DNA of 64,000 nt from assembly GCF_020497125.1 (NCBI RefSeq), contig NC_059094.1, positions 6,613,733-6,677,732 on the forward strand, in the 5' to 3' direction. The notes under the pieces are model-generated. The model worked only from the letters and a program-made list of their open reading frames with translations. It was not told the origin of the DNA and made no database searches. The stretch comes from Mauremys mutica (lineage: Eukaryota > Chordata > Testudines > Geoemydidae). Of this stretch, positions 22,430 to 33,262 are shown piece after piece (the first letter of the stretch is position 1; every line of letters starts with the position of its first letter). Made by a program: the position numbers and the translations under genes.

Positions 22430-22570
22430 GGAGCGTTTGCTGGGACTGTGTCCAGTCCATGTTTAAATGTCCCAAGCGATGCGGCTGTGGCTCCTTTTCT
22501 TGAGATGACGTCACACCCACCAAGATCTCACTGCCAGGGTGGTTTTCCTGATATTCAGCCTAGATTGTAT
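22430..22570 (-). mobile_element. Old CR1 fragment, antisense
   Basis: ccagtccatgtttaaatgtc, then gatctcactgccagggtggttttcctga, is the antisense of a late CR1 coding block. It resembles 2825-2990. Confidence 0.55.
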
Positions 22571-22749
22571 CATTCCGAAGGGAATCTTGTCTTCGTGGCA
22601 ATCCCATCGTCTCTGGAAATGCCGTACCTGGTGTGGTTACCTGCAGTAACGAAAACTGAGAGATGTTAGCAGAAAATCTGTTCCCTCTCTAGATTTCCAG
22701 TTTATTTCCTTTGGACATTTAGCAGCGCTTTGTGGCACGGTTTCTCTAG

Positions 22750-22945
22750 CATAGTTAGGCCAAGACCAAGGGTCATGGTGGATTCTCCATCAGTGACAAT
22801 TGTTAAACCAAGACTGGATGTTTTTCTAAAAGATCCACTCTGGGAATTATTCTGGGGCAGTTCTCTGGCCTGTGTTGTACTGGAGTCAGGTTAGAGGATC
22901 ACAATGGTTCTTCCTGGGCTTGGACTCCATGAACCTTCCCATAAT
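22750..22945 (+). mobile_element. CR1 LINE 3' fragment, sense
   Basis: ccaagactggatgtttttctaaaagatcc, tctctggcctgtgttgtact and gaggatcacaatggttcttc are the sense C-terminal and 3' end blocks of CR1. It is a 5'-truncated copy with stops. Confidence 0.75.
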
Positions 22946-23732
22946 AAGTCAAGTTTCTAGTTCACCGATTTCCCAAAGCACTGAGCCCTCAGTAGCTTCC
23001 ATGGCAATTAGCAATGTCCTGCAGCAGGTCCGTCGGGACACTGGTGGGGATGGGCCAGGGCAGTACACCCAGGTTGGTGACACCCGTTGACTTCAGTGGG
23101 AGTTACTCGTCTCTGGAAGGAGAGTCAGGAACAGGCCGAGGACTTTGGTTGTTCCAAAGAGGAGCCTCTGCTCAGGTTTCACTCTGAGCCCCGTGCATGC
23201 TGGGAGTGTTGTCAGTGCTGCGAGGTTACGCTCATGCTTGAACCTCCCTGTGAAGTCAGTGCTTTAGTGTGAGGCGCTCCCGATGTCAGGAGACGCTGCC
23301 CTTGGGCAGCTCACATAAAGCACAGTCTTCCATTGCCCCGTCTGTAAGTGAGAGTCGCATGTGTCTGTGTGCCCATTATGAGGCCCTGTTTTCAGTTGCG
23401 TATAACTTTGCCAAACTTTACTCATTCAGGCTGAAATTCCCCCTGCCTCTGGTTGAGTTTTGTTGGAAATTTTCAGCAAAAATAGCTTAGCAACTTCCAA
23501 GAATGAGCTTAGGGACAAATACGTTGTTTGGCCCATGTTAAAATTCTTCCAACCACTTCGTTGAGAGGCTGTAGTAGGGGCTTGGCATTGGGACGGGGGT
23601 GGTGGTTGGGGGCAGGCGGGAAAGGTCACCTGGTGTCAGGGACGTGCCTTTCGCTGTTCCTGTGAAAAACGACCCAAATTTGGCCATGTTATAAACCTTT
23701 GAAAAAATCAGTTTGCACATGCTCAGTAGAGA
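22946..23732. other. Unique sequence
   Basis: No gene recognised. Around 23380-23500 has AT-rich gaaattttcagcaaaaat words, possibly another decayed DNA transposon. Confidence 0.35.
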
Positions 23733-23740
23733 CTTGTTAG

Positions 23741-24062
23741 CAAGGCCGTCCTTACCCAAATGCAAAGTACGCAGCTGCGTCGGGCACCAGGGAATTTGGG
23801 GCACCAGATTTCCTGGTGCCCTGCACAGCTGTGTGCTGCTCCAGCCCCCGCCCCGCCTCTTGCGCATGGCCCCCACCCCTGCTCCGCCTCCACCCTGCCC
23901 CAACCCCGCCTCGTCCCACCCCTGCTCTGCCCCAGCCTCGCCCCCACTCCCCTGAGGACTGCAGCAGACGTCCCTAGGGTGACCAGACGTCCCGATGTGG
24001 AGGCCTCCCCCCCCTCCATGGGGGGGCTGCGTAGGGCCCCAGAATAGCTAGGGATGGCCCTG
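23741..24062. mobile_element. hAT MITE (CAAGGCCGTCCTTA left end)
   Basis: Left end CAAGGCCGTCCTTACCC; right end AGCTAGGGATGGCCCTG is its inverted relative. A perfect 8-bp duplication, CTTGTTAG, lies at 23733-23740 and 24063-24070. The interior is C-rich, and its centre carries cctagggtgaccaga (23972), a partial GTGACCAGA-type end. Minus-strand frames across it are compositional. Confidence 0.85.
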
Positions 24063-24070
24063 CTTGTTAG

Positions 24071-25004
24071 AGTCTGGCTGCTGAATTCTCTGAAGATCCC
24101 AGCTGCACCAGGCCAGGGCTGCAGGGGCTGAAAAGGATTTTCTTTGCAGTTGCTGCTTCTGGCTGCTCCAGGCCAGTGTGGGGACAGGCACAGAAACGGA
24201 GAGCAGGGCGACTGTCTCTCCTGGGCTCGTGATGCCCTCTGTCTTGGCACCCAGGAAGCCTGGAGGAGGAAACAGCTTGACACAAACGCAGATGGGACAA
24301 GAGCTAGAGATTGGGGGAGGGAATAGCTCGGGACAAGGGTGGAGAGACAGGAGCTGGAGGGGAGACTGGGATTGGCTGGGCAAGGAGACTGGGGAGGGAT
24401 GAGTCGGGTTCAGAGGAGACTTGGACAAGGAGCCAGGGAAGGGGGGGAGAGACAGCGGGTATAGGGACAGCTTGGAGGGAGTGGGGCAGAAGGTTTCTTG
24501 GGGTTTCAGATTGGGAGGAACAGAGGCAAAAGAGTCTGTGACCGCTAGACACATTCCTCTCTTGAGCCTGAAATGGAACTCAAGACTCCCGAGTCTCGCC
24601 ATTCCTCGGCTGTCAGCAGATCTCTGTGAAACCCACTGGCAAAGAATGTGTATCATCGCCCTCTAGTGGCTGGTCTGCTTAGAGGATGACAAACTACTAC
24701 TGGGGTCAGTTGCTCCGTGAGCACGCGTGGCATAGGAATGGTTGGTGGCATGGGGCGAAAGGATGCTGTCACGGTTAAGGCAGTTGAAGGCTGCCCTGGA
24801 TTCTATCTCTGGCTCGGCCACAGAGTTCCCATGGGTTGCTGGGGAAGTTACTGCTCTTCATTTTCTGGGTGCCTGACTTGCAAGCCTGGGATCTGGTTTG
24901 CAGCAGTGTTGAGCACCCACAGCTGCAGCTAAGGTCAGTCAGAGCTGTGCTTTATAAACAGCTATAGAAGGCTAAGGACTGCGAAAAAAACCAGGCTTAG
25001 CTAT
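24071..25004. other. Unique, purine-rich in part
   Basis: A GGGAGA-rich degenerate stretch lies at about 24180-24510. The 202-codon minus-strand frame (24048-24656) is the pyrimidine-rich complement and has no domain. Confidence 0.35.
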
Positions 25005-25125
25005 CTCAATCTGGGCATAGCTCAATCTCTGAGTCTCAGCTGCCCATCTGTAAAATGGGGATACTACCCTTGCTCAGCCCCACAGAAAAGCCCACAAGGA
25101 GCTTAATGAGTCTATTCAGAGCAGG
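25005..25125 (+). repeat. MIR-type SINE 3' part
   Basis: tgagtctcagctgcccatctgtaaaatggggatac matches the MIR 3' half in sense. Confidence 0.7.
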
Positions 25126-25289
25126 GTTTGAATAGTGTGCAGGAAATGAGGCCTGGGCCACACACTGACCAATTAGGATAAAGCAAAATATTAACTAGCT
25201 GTTGTCCTCCCTGTGCACTGAGTGAGAAAATGAGAAAAGCTCTGTGCCCATGTAACTAAGGTGTGTATTATAATGCATATGTAATGCCG

Positions 25290-25370
25290 ACAGATTGAAC
25301 CAGGGACCTCTGGAGCTTAATGCATGAGCCTCTACTGCATGAACTAAAAGCCATCTGGCTCTTAGCTAAG
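25290..25370 (-). repeat. tRNA-derived SINE head
   Basis: The minus strand shows an A-box-like tagttcatgcagtagagg and a B-box-like ggttcaatc about 35 bases apart, the split promoter of a Pol III SINE. It does not fold into a complete tRNA cloverleaf by eye, so it is taken as SINE, not a tRNA gene. Confidence 0.55.
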
Positions 25371-25769
25371 GCTGTCAAGCAGACTCATTTTCTCTCTCTC
25401 TTTAAGTGTCTTGGTGCCAGAACATAACACCCAGGAGGTGGGTGGGTTACAGATAGGCACAAGGAGGCTTAATTGACTTTGCAGCCATCATGTTCTTTTA
25501 AAGTCGTTTTTGGTTTGTAACTATTATGAAAATGGAGGGCAGCGCCTTTTCCTCTCAAGGTCACCAGTTTGATCCCAGACAGCAACACCGGGAACGGTTG
25601 TCTGTTGCTAGGGTGATGCACCTGGTATCTGTACTTTGGTAGATAGAGAGATTGCCTCATTAAAGAGCAAGTCCAAACTCATTCTAGCACTTTTTCCGTT
25701 TGTCCTTGAAATTCTCGGAGAAGCTGGAAGAGGTAGAGGTCAGCGAATGCATAAGCCAGTGTGTCGTTC
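25371..25769. other. Unique sequence
   Basis: A CT-rich run near 25391-25403. Nothing else identified. Confidence 0.35.
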
Positions 25770-25777
25770 CCCTGAAG

Positions 25778-25983
25778 CAGTGCATTTCAGTCTGTGGTGC
25801 GTGGGCCCCCGGGAGTCTGCAGACTGGCTAGGGGTCTGTGAAAGGTCGTTGTTACCGTAGAACTCCCTGTGGTCCATGGATCCCTGGGGGTCCACAGACT
25901 ATATCTAAGGTTTCCAAAGGGGTCCACACCTCTAGTCAAAAATTTTTAGGAATCTGCAAATGAAAAAAGATTGAAAACAACTG
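25778..25983. mobile_element. hAT (Charlie-like) MITE
   Basis: Left CAGTGCATTTCAGTCTG and right GATTGAAAACAACTG are diverged inverted ends. Flanks CCCTGAAG (25770-25777) and CCCTGGAG (25984-25991) form an 8-bp duplication with one change. Interior ggggtctgtgaaaggt and gggggtccacagact are typical of an amniote hAT repeat. Confidence 0.8.
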
Positions 25984-25991
25984 CCCTGGAG

Positions 25992-26415
25992 CAGAACTTG
26001 GTCTGATTGTGTTTTGACCACTGCAAGCACAAGCGACAGTTTATAAAAACAAACCCAAATCCTGTCTGGAGTGGCAGAAGTTTGAAATTGGCTGGCTTAC
26101 ACGTAGGCACTGAAAACTCTGGGGCTGAACTCTGCTATCCTCACACAGCCGGTGACTCTCAGGACAACATCACATTGTTCATTTATCTGACTAGCCTCAA
26201 TGTGCAGCCCACAGATCAGCAGAAATCGCTCTCTCTCTCGTTGGGCTTCAGGGAACGTGGGCTGCAGATTGAGCTCATTAGAGTCTCCCATTTTAAGCGG
26301 CTTCATTCTGACTGTGTTGGACTGAAGTTTGAATACAAACCTTTAACCGCCCCCCTCCCAATTGTATCCCTTGTGCGAGTGAGATAGGCTGTGTGATGCT
26401 TCTCCGACAAAGGGG
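25992..26415. other. Unique sequence
   Basis: A 126-codon frame (26007-26387) shows no known domain. Confidence 0.35.
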
Positions 26416-26826
26416 AGCTGTTACATTCAGTCCAGACTGCTGCACCCCTTTCAGGAGGCTGATTTGTCTTGCGTACCCCCAAGTTTCACCTCATTTAAAA
26501 ACGACTTGCTTACAAAATCAGACATAAAAATACAAGTGTCCCAGCTGCACTATTACAGAACAATTGCTGACTTTTGCATTTTTACCATATAATTATCAAA
26601 TAAATCAATTGGAATATAAATATCGCACTTACATTTCAGTGTATAGTATATGGAGCAGTATAAACAAGTCATTGTCTGCATGAAATTTGAGTTTGTACTG
26701 ACTCTGCTGGTGCTTTTTATGGAGCCTGGTGTAAAACTAGGCAAATCTCTAGATGAGTTGATGTACCCGCTAGAAGACCCCTGCGTACCCCTAGGGGTCC
26801 ATGTCCCCCTGGTTGAGAACCACTGG
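26416..26826. mobile_element. hAT MITE with damaged left end
   Basis: The right end GGTTGAGAACCACTG (26812-26826) is the CAGTGGTTCTCAACC terminus. The left end has lost its terminal repeat and begins at about tccagactgctgcacccctt. The interior is AT-rich (ttttaccatataattatcaa, gtaaaactaggcaaatctct). I recognise it as a common turtle repeat. No TSD can be read because the left end is gone. Confidence 0.7.
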
Positions 26827-26837
26827 TCGAGATTAGC

Positions 26838-26930
26838 AACTGATTACATGAGACTCTCAGCTTTCATTTAAAAAAGGAGGCCATTTCTAACCCTCATTGG
26901 TGCAGAGAAAACCCTGATAATGTAAACCCA
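26838..26930 (+). repeat. Fragment of a TTGCCAA-type dispersed repeat
   Basis: tgattacatgagactctcagctttcattt and the gcagagaaaa block match longer copies at 32950 and 61175. Confidence 0.55.
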
Positions 26931-27289
26931 GCTTTCTGCTCCTCCAGCGAGAGCCCTAACCACCAGGCCAGAGTCATTCTCACGCTCACCTTCTGGCCCA
27001 AGGACTACTCACGTATTTTATACACAGTGGAACAGCTTCACCAGGAAAGCCTGAGCGAGCCCCCACCCACCCCAGCATAGCCAATAGCCTGGGGTTTAGG
27101 GCAGTCATGGGGGATGTAGGAGCCTTGGATTTAAGTCCCTGTTCCAGAGCTGCAACTGAAACTTGCCTCTCCCACACCGGGGTGAGTGCCCTAACAGCTG
27201 GGCTACTGGGTGTCAAGGCAGCAGCAGCCCCGCCTCCTGGGGCTGTGAGAATCTAGCCTTTCCTGTCCTTTTATTTTAAATAATGGTTT
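26931..27289. other. Unique or MIR-like sequence
   Basis: Contains ccctaaccaccaggcca and gagtgccctaacagctgggc, suggesting antisense SINE remnants, but no complete copy. Confidence 0.35.
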
Positions 27290-27470
27290 AAAATGCCCCC
27301 AAACGAAACATTTCGGGCCAAACGAACAGTTTTTCTGGCTTTTTTGATTTGTCAAAAAACCTGGAAACTGCTGGTTCTGGTTCGACCCGAAACTGGAAAA
27401 AAACTTTCCTGATTTTTTTCGAACTTCCAGCAACCTGAAAAGTCAGTTTCTCGCTCAGCTCTGCGCAGGT
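27290..27470. mobile_element. Decayed DNA transposon (AGCTGGTCAAAA-type)
   Basis: AT-rich words ccccaaacgaaacatttcggg and tttttcgaacttcc end in gctcagctctg. Related to the copy at 45490-45908. Confidence 0.45.
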
Positions 27471-27570
27471 CCGTACTTGTGGACAAGTCACATGACCTGT
27501 CTGCGACTCAGTTTCCTCCTCTCTATCACGGTAGTGATACTTATCTGGCCGGGAGGTGGCAAAGGTTAAT
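27471..27570 (+). repeat. MIR-type SINE fragment
   Basis: ttgtggacaagtcacatgacc followed by actcagtttcctcctctctatc is the sense MIR core and 3' end. Confidence 0.75.
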
Positions 27571-27739
27571 TAATTGCATGGGATGGTCGCTAAGGTGCTT
27601 GGAAGAGAAGCAGTACTGGCGAAAGGCACATCCCTACGGAGCGTTAATAGTCAGGGGGATTTTAGGAATTATTCCTCACCTGGGGCTGACCCTGATGCAC
27701 GGTTCTTATTCCCCTGTAGTACCAGGCTGCAGTGGAAGT

Positions 27740-27905
27740 GCTCATACCTTAGACTGTGTCCACACTGGGAGCTGGGGCGGTGGCTTGGGCTAGCGGCTCT
27801 TGTACACACTCGGGGGCTGGGGCAGGTTACAGGTATGTAGTTGGGCTGTGCTCCCGCCGCTAGCCTGTTGTTTTTAGCGGTACCTCTACACGAGCTGGGA
27901 ATCAC
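27740..27905. mobile_element. Possible PIF/Harbinger-like MITE remnant
   Basis: gactgtgtccacactggga at the left and gcggtacctctacacgagct at the right are loosely inverted, like the GTCTACAC ends at 53047 and 62846. Boundaries and TSD are unclear. Confidence 0.35.
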
Positions 27906-28319
27906 ACCCCCAGCGCCAGCACAGACGTGGCCCGAGAGAGCCAGTGAGGAAACGGTGTCTCGCCAGCCAAGCCAGGAAGAGCCACTTAGCTCCCCGCTGC
28001 GACCTTGTTACTGGAACGTAACCCGATCAGCGAGACGCCTGGGCTGCCGGCCCGGCACCTTTCACCAGGGCTGGCTTCACGGTAAGGAGGAAACACAATT
28101 ACTCTGCGCTGAAACGTTAAATCGAGGCCTGGGGAATGTCAGTCGCTCTGACTGAATGAGAGTCAGTTCCCATCAAGCGTTAAGGCCAGTTCTAATGTAA
28201 ACGAAGCCGACAACAAGAGCAGCAGGCTCTGCAGCTGCCCGTCCAGCGCCAGGCTTGAGCCACCCATGGTGTTTTTAAGGCAGCTTTTATCAAGACTGTG
28301 ATTACTCACCAGTGATGTC

Positions 28320-28645
28320 TCTTGGTCACACACGCACACGCATGCACTGCCCACAGAGTGCAGACCTACAGAGCCGTGTACACACACCAGTGCACACATA
28401 CTGCTCGGACACATGCATTTAGTCCAGTTACTGTGCACACCGCCACACAGGGTACAGGCACACACGTCTGCACAGCTGCATGCAGTATAGAAGCCTACAG
28501 CTCTGCAGTCCTGACACATGCTCACAGATCAGACACATGCAAAGTCTGGCACACAGCTATGTACACAGCGCTCACAACTGCATGCACACACCATGTACCA
28601 CATGCAAAACCAGCCTCACAAGCATGCACTGGCGTGCACAAACAT
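28320..28645. repeat. Degenerate (CA)n microsatellite field
   Basis: Interrupted CACACA/CATGCA runs. The 125-148-codon frames here are repeat translations. A half-copy of the palindromic repeat (gctgatttacaccaactga) follows at about 28680. Confidence 0.85.
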
Positions 28646-28709
28646 TCACATACACTGAGCCAGATCCTCAATGGAGCTGTGCTGATTTACACCAACTGAG
28701 TCTTCCCGC

Positions 28710-29640
28710 ACAGCCACACATGGACACGCTCACAGCTGTGTTCCCATGCATGAGGGGAAGCTCATGCAGGAATTGCTGTAGGGAGACGAGGGAAGAAGAA
28801 ACCATTTTGTCCTTGCAACCCCTGCAGAGCATGGAGAGGCTTGGAGAAAGGGGTGTTTCTCCCCCACCCCAGGCACTGAGCCACCCATGTTGGCCACAGC
28901 GTCACTGCCATTGTTACTCTAGCTAGGTTAAAGCTGGCTCCGGGTGTCTACACGTGCTGCCGTCTCACCTCCCAGTTGCAGGGTAAACTGACCTTCAGTG
29001 AGTTCCTAGCCAGTGGAAGGGGCTGGATTGACAACCCGAGTCAGTGACTCCCTTTAGCTATCTGCAGAACAAGGGTGCTCTGGGTAGCATTAGGACGCAC
29101 TCCCACATCAGCACCCCTTGACCTTGGTCAGGAGACTGCGCTCAAGTCACCATGGCCCTTCCAGCCCATGTCCTCTCTGCTCAGATGGACGCCCGAGGTG
29201 CTGCTAACACTGGTGACCTCCACCAGCTCCTCTCTCACAAGCCACCAGGCCTCAGAGAGCAACAACTTCCAGCATCTACTGATTGGGGCTGGGCTTTGAG
29301 CCAGTGACCTATTGGCAACAGCTTCCACAGCTAAAGGCTAGTTCCCTAAATGGTGCCTTCCTGTTCCTGGGCGAACGTTCCTTTCTGGGACGATGGACAG
29401 GTCTGGTAGGAAGGAACAGGACAGGCCTCCAGGAAACAGTGGGTTTCCCACCATTTCCTCCCTGGTTCCCCCAAAGCTCTCAGGGCTCTAGCATCTCATT
29501 GCAGGATACAGGTGAGTCCTACTGAGGTCAGTAAGTGTTACTTGTACCCTTTGGTGGGAGGATTGGGCCCCAGTGGGCATCCAGGATCGGGATCAGGCCC
29601 TTCGCTCCTTCTTCACTTAGGGTGAGATTCAGAGAGGTAA
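28710..29640. other. Unique sequence
   Basis: No gene recognised. About 28920-29000 (ggttaaagctggctccgggtgtctacacg) may be a MITE fragment. Confidence 0.35.
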
Positions 29641-29655
29641 CACGAGCCCTGTGTA

Positions 29656-30313
29656 CAGAGGTGAAAGTAAGTTGGTCCAGCCTGGTCCGGCGTACCGGCA
29701 AGAGCCAGTACACCCAGGGGCGGCTCTAGGGATTTTGCCGCCCCAAGCATGGCAGGCAGGCTGCCTGCGGAGGGTCCGCTGGCCCCGAGGCTCCGGCGGA
29801 CCTCCCGCAGGCGTGCCACCGGGAGGTCCACCGAAGCCGCGGGACCAGCGGCCCCTCCTCAGGCATGCCTGTGGGAGGTCCACCGGAGCCGCGGGACCAG
29901 CGGACCCTCTGCAGACAAGCCGCCGGAGGCAGCCTGCCTGCCGCCCTTGCAGCACCGGCAGAGCGCCCTCCGCGGCTTGCCGCCCCAAGCACGCGCTTGG
30001 CGTGCTGGGGCCTGGAGCCGCCCCTGAGTACACCTTGCTGGACCGCACTGGCTTCTGCAGCGGGGATTTAAAGGGCTCTGGGCTCCCCACCGCAGCAGGC
30101 AGCCCAGAGCCCTTTGAATCCTGCCCGCGGCTCTCGCGGCCGGGCTGGGGCTGGGATTTAAAGGGCTCAGGGCTCCCAGCCACCTCTGCAGCTGGGAGCC
30201 CCGGGTTGATTTAAAGGCCATAGCCAGTGCCCCAGGGCCTTTAAATCTTGAGAGGACCTGCCCCTCAGGAGTCCAGCAGTATCGGTAAGTCCTGTAAGTT
30301 ACTTTCACCCCTG
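29656..30313. mobile_element. hAT MITE (outer) interrupted by a second hAT MITE
   Basis: Left end CAGAGGTGAAAGTAAGTTGG and right end GTAAGTTACTTTCACCCCTG are inverted repeats. Flanks CCTGTGTA (29648-29655) and CCTATGTA (30314-30321) are an 8-bp duplication with one change. A second element sits at 29715-30026. The rest has repeated ggatttaaagggctc words. Without the insert the outer element is about 340 bp. Confidence 0.85.
29715..30026. mobile_element. hAT MITE (inner), CAGGGGCGGCTCTAGG ends
   Basis: Ends CAGGGGCGGCTCTAGG and CCTGGAGCCGCCCCTG are inverted. A perfect 8-bp duplication, AGTACACC, lies at 29707-29714 and 30027-30034, inside the outer element. Internal gggaggtccaccggagccgcggg and related words give overlapping high-GC frames of up to about 187 codons on both strands, considered artefacts. 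Confidence 0.95.
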
Positions 30314-30533
30314 CCTATGTACCAACCCGATGGGCTGAAGTGGGTCTTATGTGGTGCCTAGGCCTGGTAAATTTCACTCCTAGGGAGTGATTCCTTTGTG
30401 TTATGTGTTCACGTAGTGATAGTGCTTTCCAGTCACACTGTTCCCTGAGCCACCGTGCGTCTTCTTTGCATGCGCGGTGCTGGTCACTCGTGCATGCATG
30501 TCGTGAATTAGATGTATTTGTATGGACAACATG

Positions 30534-30703
30534 CAGGGGCGGCTTCAGGCACCAGCACGCCAAGCGCGTGCTTGGGGCGGCAAGCCGCGGGGGGCGCTCT
30601 GCCGGTGCTGCGAGGGCGGCAGGCAGGCTGCCTTCGGCGGCTTGCCTGCGAAGGCAGCCTGCCTGCCCTGCTTGGGGTGGCAAAATGCCTACAGCCGCCC
30701 CTG
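30534..30703. mobile_element. hAT MITE, short copy of the CAGGGGCGGCT family
   Basis: Left CAGGGGCGGCTTCAGGC, right CCTACAGCCGCCCCTG. A perfect 8-bp duplication, ACAACATG, lies at 30526-30533 and 30704-30711. The interior cgcgtgcttggggcggcaag is shared with 41984. Confidence 0.95.
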
Positions 30704-30711
30704 ACAACATG

Positions 30712-32600
30712 CACAAGCATGGTAGCTGTGTGTGCAAATTTAGTGTGCACTGGCATCCCCTAACCTGTCTGGAAAATAAGGATCCAATTTATTGAAGTGT
30801 TAAAGGCGAGTAAAGTTTGGTGATGAGCTCAGGTGCTGGACACCCATGGGAACATTTTAACCCTTTATTCCCAGTGGCCCTGCCCTCAGAGGTGGGTTCT
30901 GAATCAGATGCTTCTTTCTTTGTTTCCCACTATAAAGAAGAATAAAAAAGGGCGCCAATCTGAAACCCTGTGCACCCCGGATGTAAATGACACCCCCTCC
31001 CCCCCCGCACACACAGATATTTAGCAGCTTAATCCCTCCAACAGCTGACAATACCCCACCCCCAGTAAAACTCTCTCCCTCACACTGCCCTGGGTTCCCA
31101 GCACCCCTCCTCCCCTGCTGCAAAAGCCCAGGGAACCAGCTGAATTTTGCAGTATGTCATGAAGGTCCACAGAGCAGGGTGGGCAAGAATGGGGCTCTCC
31201 CCCTCCCTCATGAGAGAAGCATTTGCCTCCTGGTCTTTCCCTGCAGTGCATGTGCTGGCAGCTGGTTTCAGACCAAGCATGGTTTGCAGGAGGGATTTGC
31301 CGACAGCCTGAGCCTGAAGCACAAACCCGGTTAGTTCGCATGTTGTCACTGATCATTTTTCTTACAGCGTTTGCTTGTTCTCCAATAGATTTGTATATAA
31401 ACAAGAAGCTTGGCTTTTTCCCCAGCGCCGCGTCCCTTCCCACTCGCCCCCGCTGGGAAGTCAGAGAACGCCTGAGATGAGACAGCACATTTGCTTCCAT
31501 TTTTTTCTGCCCTGTTCCTAGCAAGCCCCCCAGGAAGCTGGTTATTTTCTCTTTCCATCTTCCTGAAAGCATGCGCTGGGTTTGTCACTAGGGGGCTCTT
31601 CCTGGACACACATTTGCTCAAAACAGTTGGTAGGTTGCTTATGCTACAGGACTGGGTGTAGTGGGTTGTTGTTGTAGTATTGCACAGAAGGACCGGACTG
31701 CTCACGCATTTGGGGTTGTACGGCTGTTAAGAAAGACTGGACTGCTCATGCTGGCTTGTTATTGTAGGGTAGCTCAGAAGCACTGGGCTGTCTGTTACTC
31801 ATGAGTGCAGGCTGCTGGCATTGACTATTTTAGAAAACTAGACCTTCATATCCTTTGTTTTCATGGCACCGAGAAAGAACCAAACAGGTTCTGCAAATAG
31901 ATGCAAGAGACCAGAAAGGCTGGTCCAGCTCTGGGTTTGCAGATCTTGAGCCTTCCAAACCAAGACATTCAAGAGCATTAGGCCCAGCAGTAAACACACC
32001 AGAGTCTCTCCCCAAGCCCCAGGTGCCTTCTTCTCGGGTGATTATTCAGCTCCTCAGACTCCTGGCTTGTGGTTAATTATCTGTGAGTCTCCAGGGGCTG
32101 GCTGGTTTGTTGGGTGGTTGTTTGTCTGGGATTAAATTAACTCCACTGGGTGTTCTTGTTTGTGTGACCTCCCTGCTTATTTTTCTGGCATTGACTGAGC
32201 TGTGTCTCCATTCCAATATGGGGGCAGCTGTCGCCATCCTATTCAGTGACCCTCGTCCTTCTTCGCCTTTGTAGTGACAGCTCTTTAGATAAACTCCTTG
32301 AGCCCTTTTATTTTTAATTCTGCTTGTTGCCTCTCAGTGATAGCAAGAGCTTCACATCTAGTTTTCCTTGGTTATGTTGGGGAATTCACTGGGCTCATCT
32401 CCTGCAGAGGGTCCTGGGTGTAGAATTTTTAACAGAAAGAGCCTTTCTCCAAAGTGTTTCTCGGGCATTTAATGGGTGCTGACAAAAAAACAAACAAGAA
32501 TCTCAGGCTGAATGAAATCTCCCCTCTTAATTAATCTAGTTTTACTCACTTAAAACTGCAAAGTCCTGGGTAAGTCCCAAAGAGACTTAAGTGTGTGTTT
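30712..32600. other. Unique sequence, no gene recognised
   Basis: Frames of 60-183 codons on both strands without known domains. A repeated motif, gcacagaaggaccggactgctca (about 31682) and agaaagactggactgctcatgc (about 31730), is a small local duplication. Confidence 0.35.
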
Positions 32601-32604
32601 AAAG

Positions 32605-32825
32605 TGGGGAGGGAGAGCTCAGTGGTTTGAGCATTGGCCTGCTAAACCCAGAGTTGTGAACTCAATCTTTGAGGGGGCCATTTAGGGATCTGGGGCAAGA
32701 TTCTGTAAGGGAAGATACTTGGTCCTGCTGTGAAGGAAGGGGACTAGACTGGACTCAGTGACCTTTCAAGGTCCCTTCCAGTTCTATGAGATAGGTATAG
32801 CTCCATATTTAAAAAAAAAAAAAAG
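32605..32825 (+). mobile_element. tRNA-derived SINE with CR1-like tail (cryptodire-type)
   Basis: The head carries an A-box-like gagctcagtggtttgagc and a B-box-like gttgtgaactcaatc, the Pol III promoter of tRNA-derived SINEs. The body (ggggccatttagggatctgg) leads to a 3' end ggtcccttccagttctatga, which resembles a CR1 3' terminus and would allow mobilisation by CR1 machinery. An A run of about 14 follows. It matches my memory of the turtle PolIII/SINE family. Confidence 0.8.
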
Positions 32826-32949
32826 GTGAAGCAGATGCAATCTGCTGCCATAAATCCCCTAGTCCTGGAACATGAAGGTGCCCCGTAGGGAGAATTCTAT
32901 TGAATGGCATCGAGTTCCTGGTTAAGAGGGCAGGTAGAACACTAAAGCT

Positions 32950-33262
32950 CCAGTCAGTGTGGCCTATGTCCATGATTTTACTGTGACTTTCGCAACATTC
33001 AGAGATTTTCCTAAAGCCCAGCCTCCTGGAGTGGCACGATGATGGGAGAATCTCAGCTTTCATTTACAAAAAAATAAATTTCCCATACTCATGGTTGCAG
33101 AGTAAACCTGAAAACATGACCCCCCCCCCCCCAAGGCTATGACACTAGAAGATCAATAAAAAGAACCCCGATGTTACTGGTTTTAAAAGCTGCATCATCT
33201 TTAAGCCAATCGCGGGATTTTGTGGGGACTGATTTATTGTTTTTTGATCATGTGGGGTTGGC
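32950..33262 (+). mobile_element. TTGCCAA-type dispersed repeat, longest copy
   Basis: Left part: cctaaagcccagcctcctgg, tctcagctttcattt and ggttgcagagtaaacctg. Right part ends near tgtggggttggcagt. A C run of 14 splits it at 33120-33133. The ends suggest a hAT-like repeat (CAGTATTGCCAA.. type). A fragment lies at 26838 and further copies at 56028 and 61175. Confidence 0.55.

Noticed and set aside
25290..25370. True tRNA gene
   Set aside because: A and B boxes exist but a full cloverleaf with acceptor stem was not found; taken as a SINE head.
29651..30214. Overlapping frames of 184-187 codons on both strands
   Set aside because: They cross nested GC-rich MITEs and have no domain.
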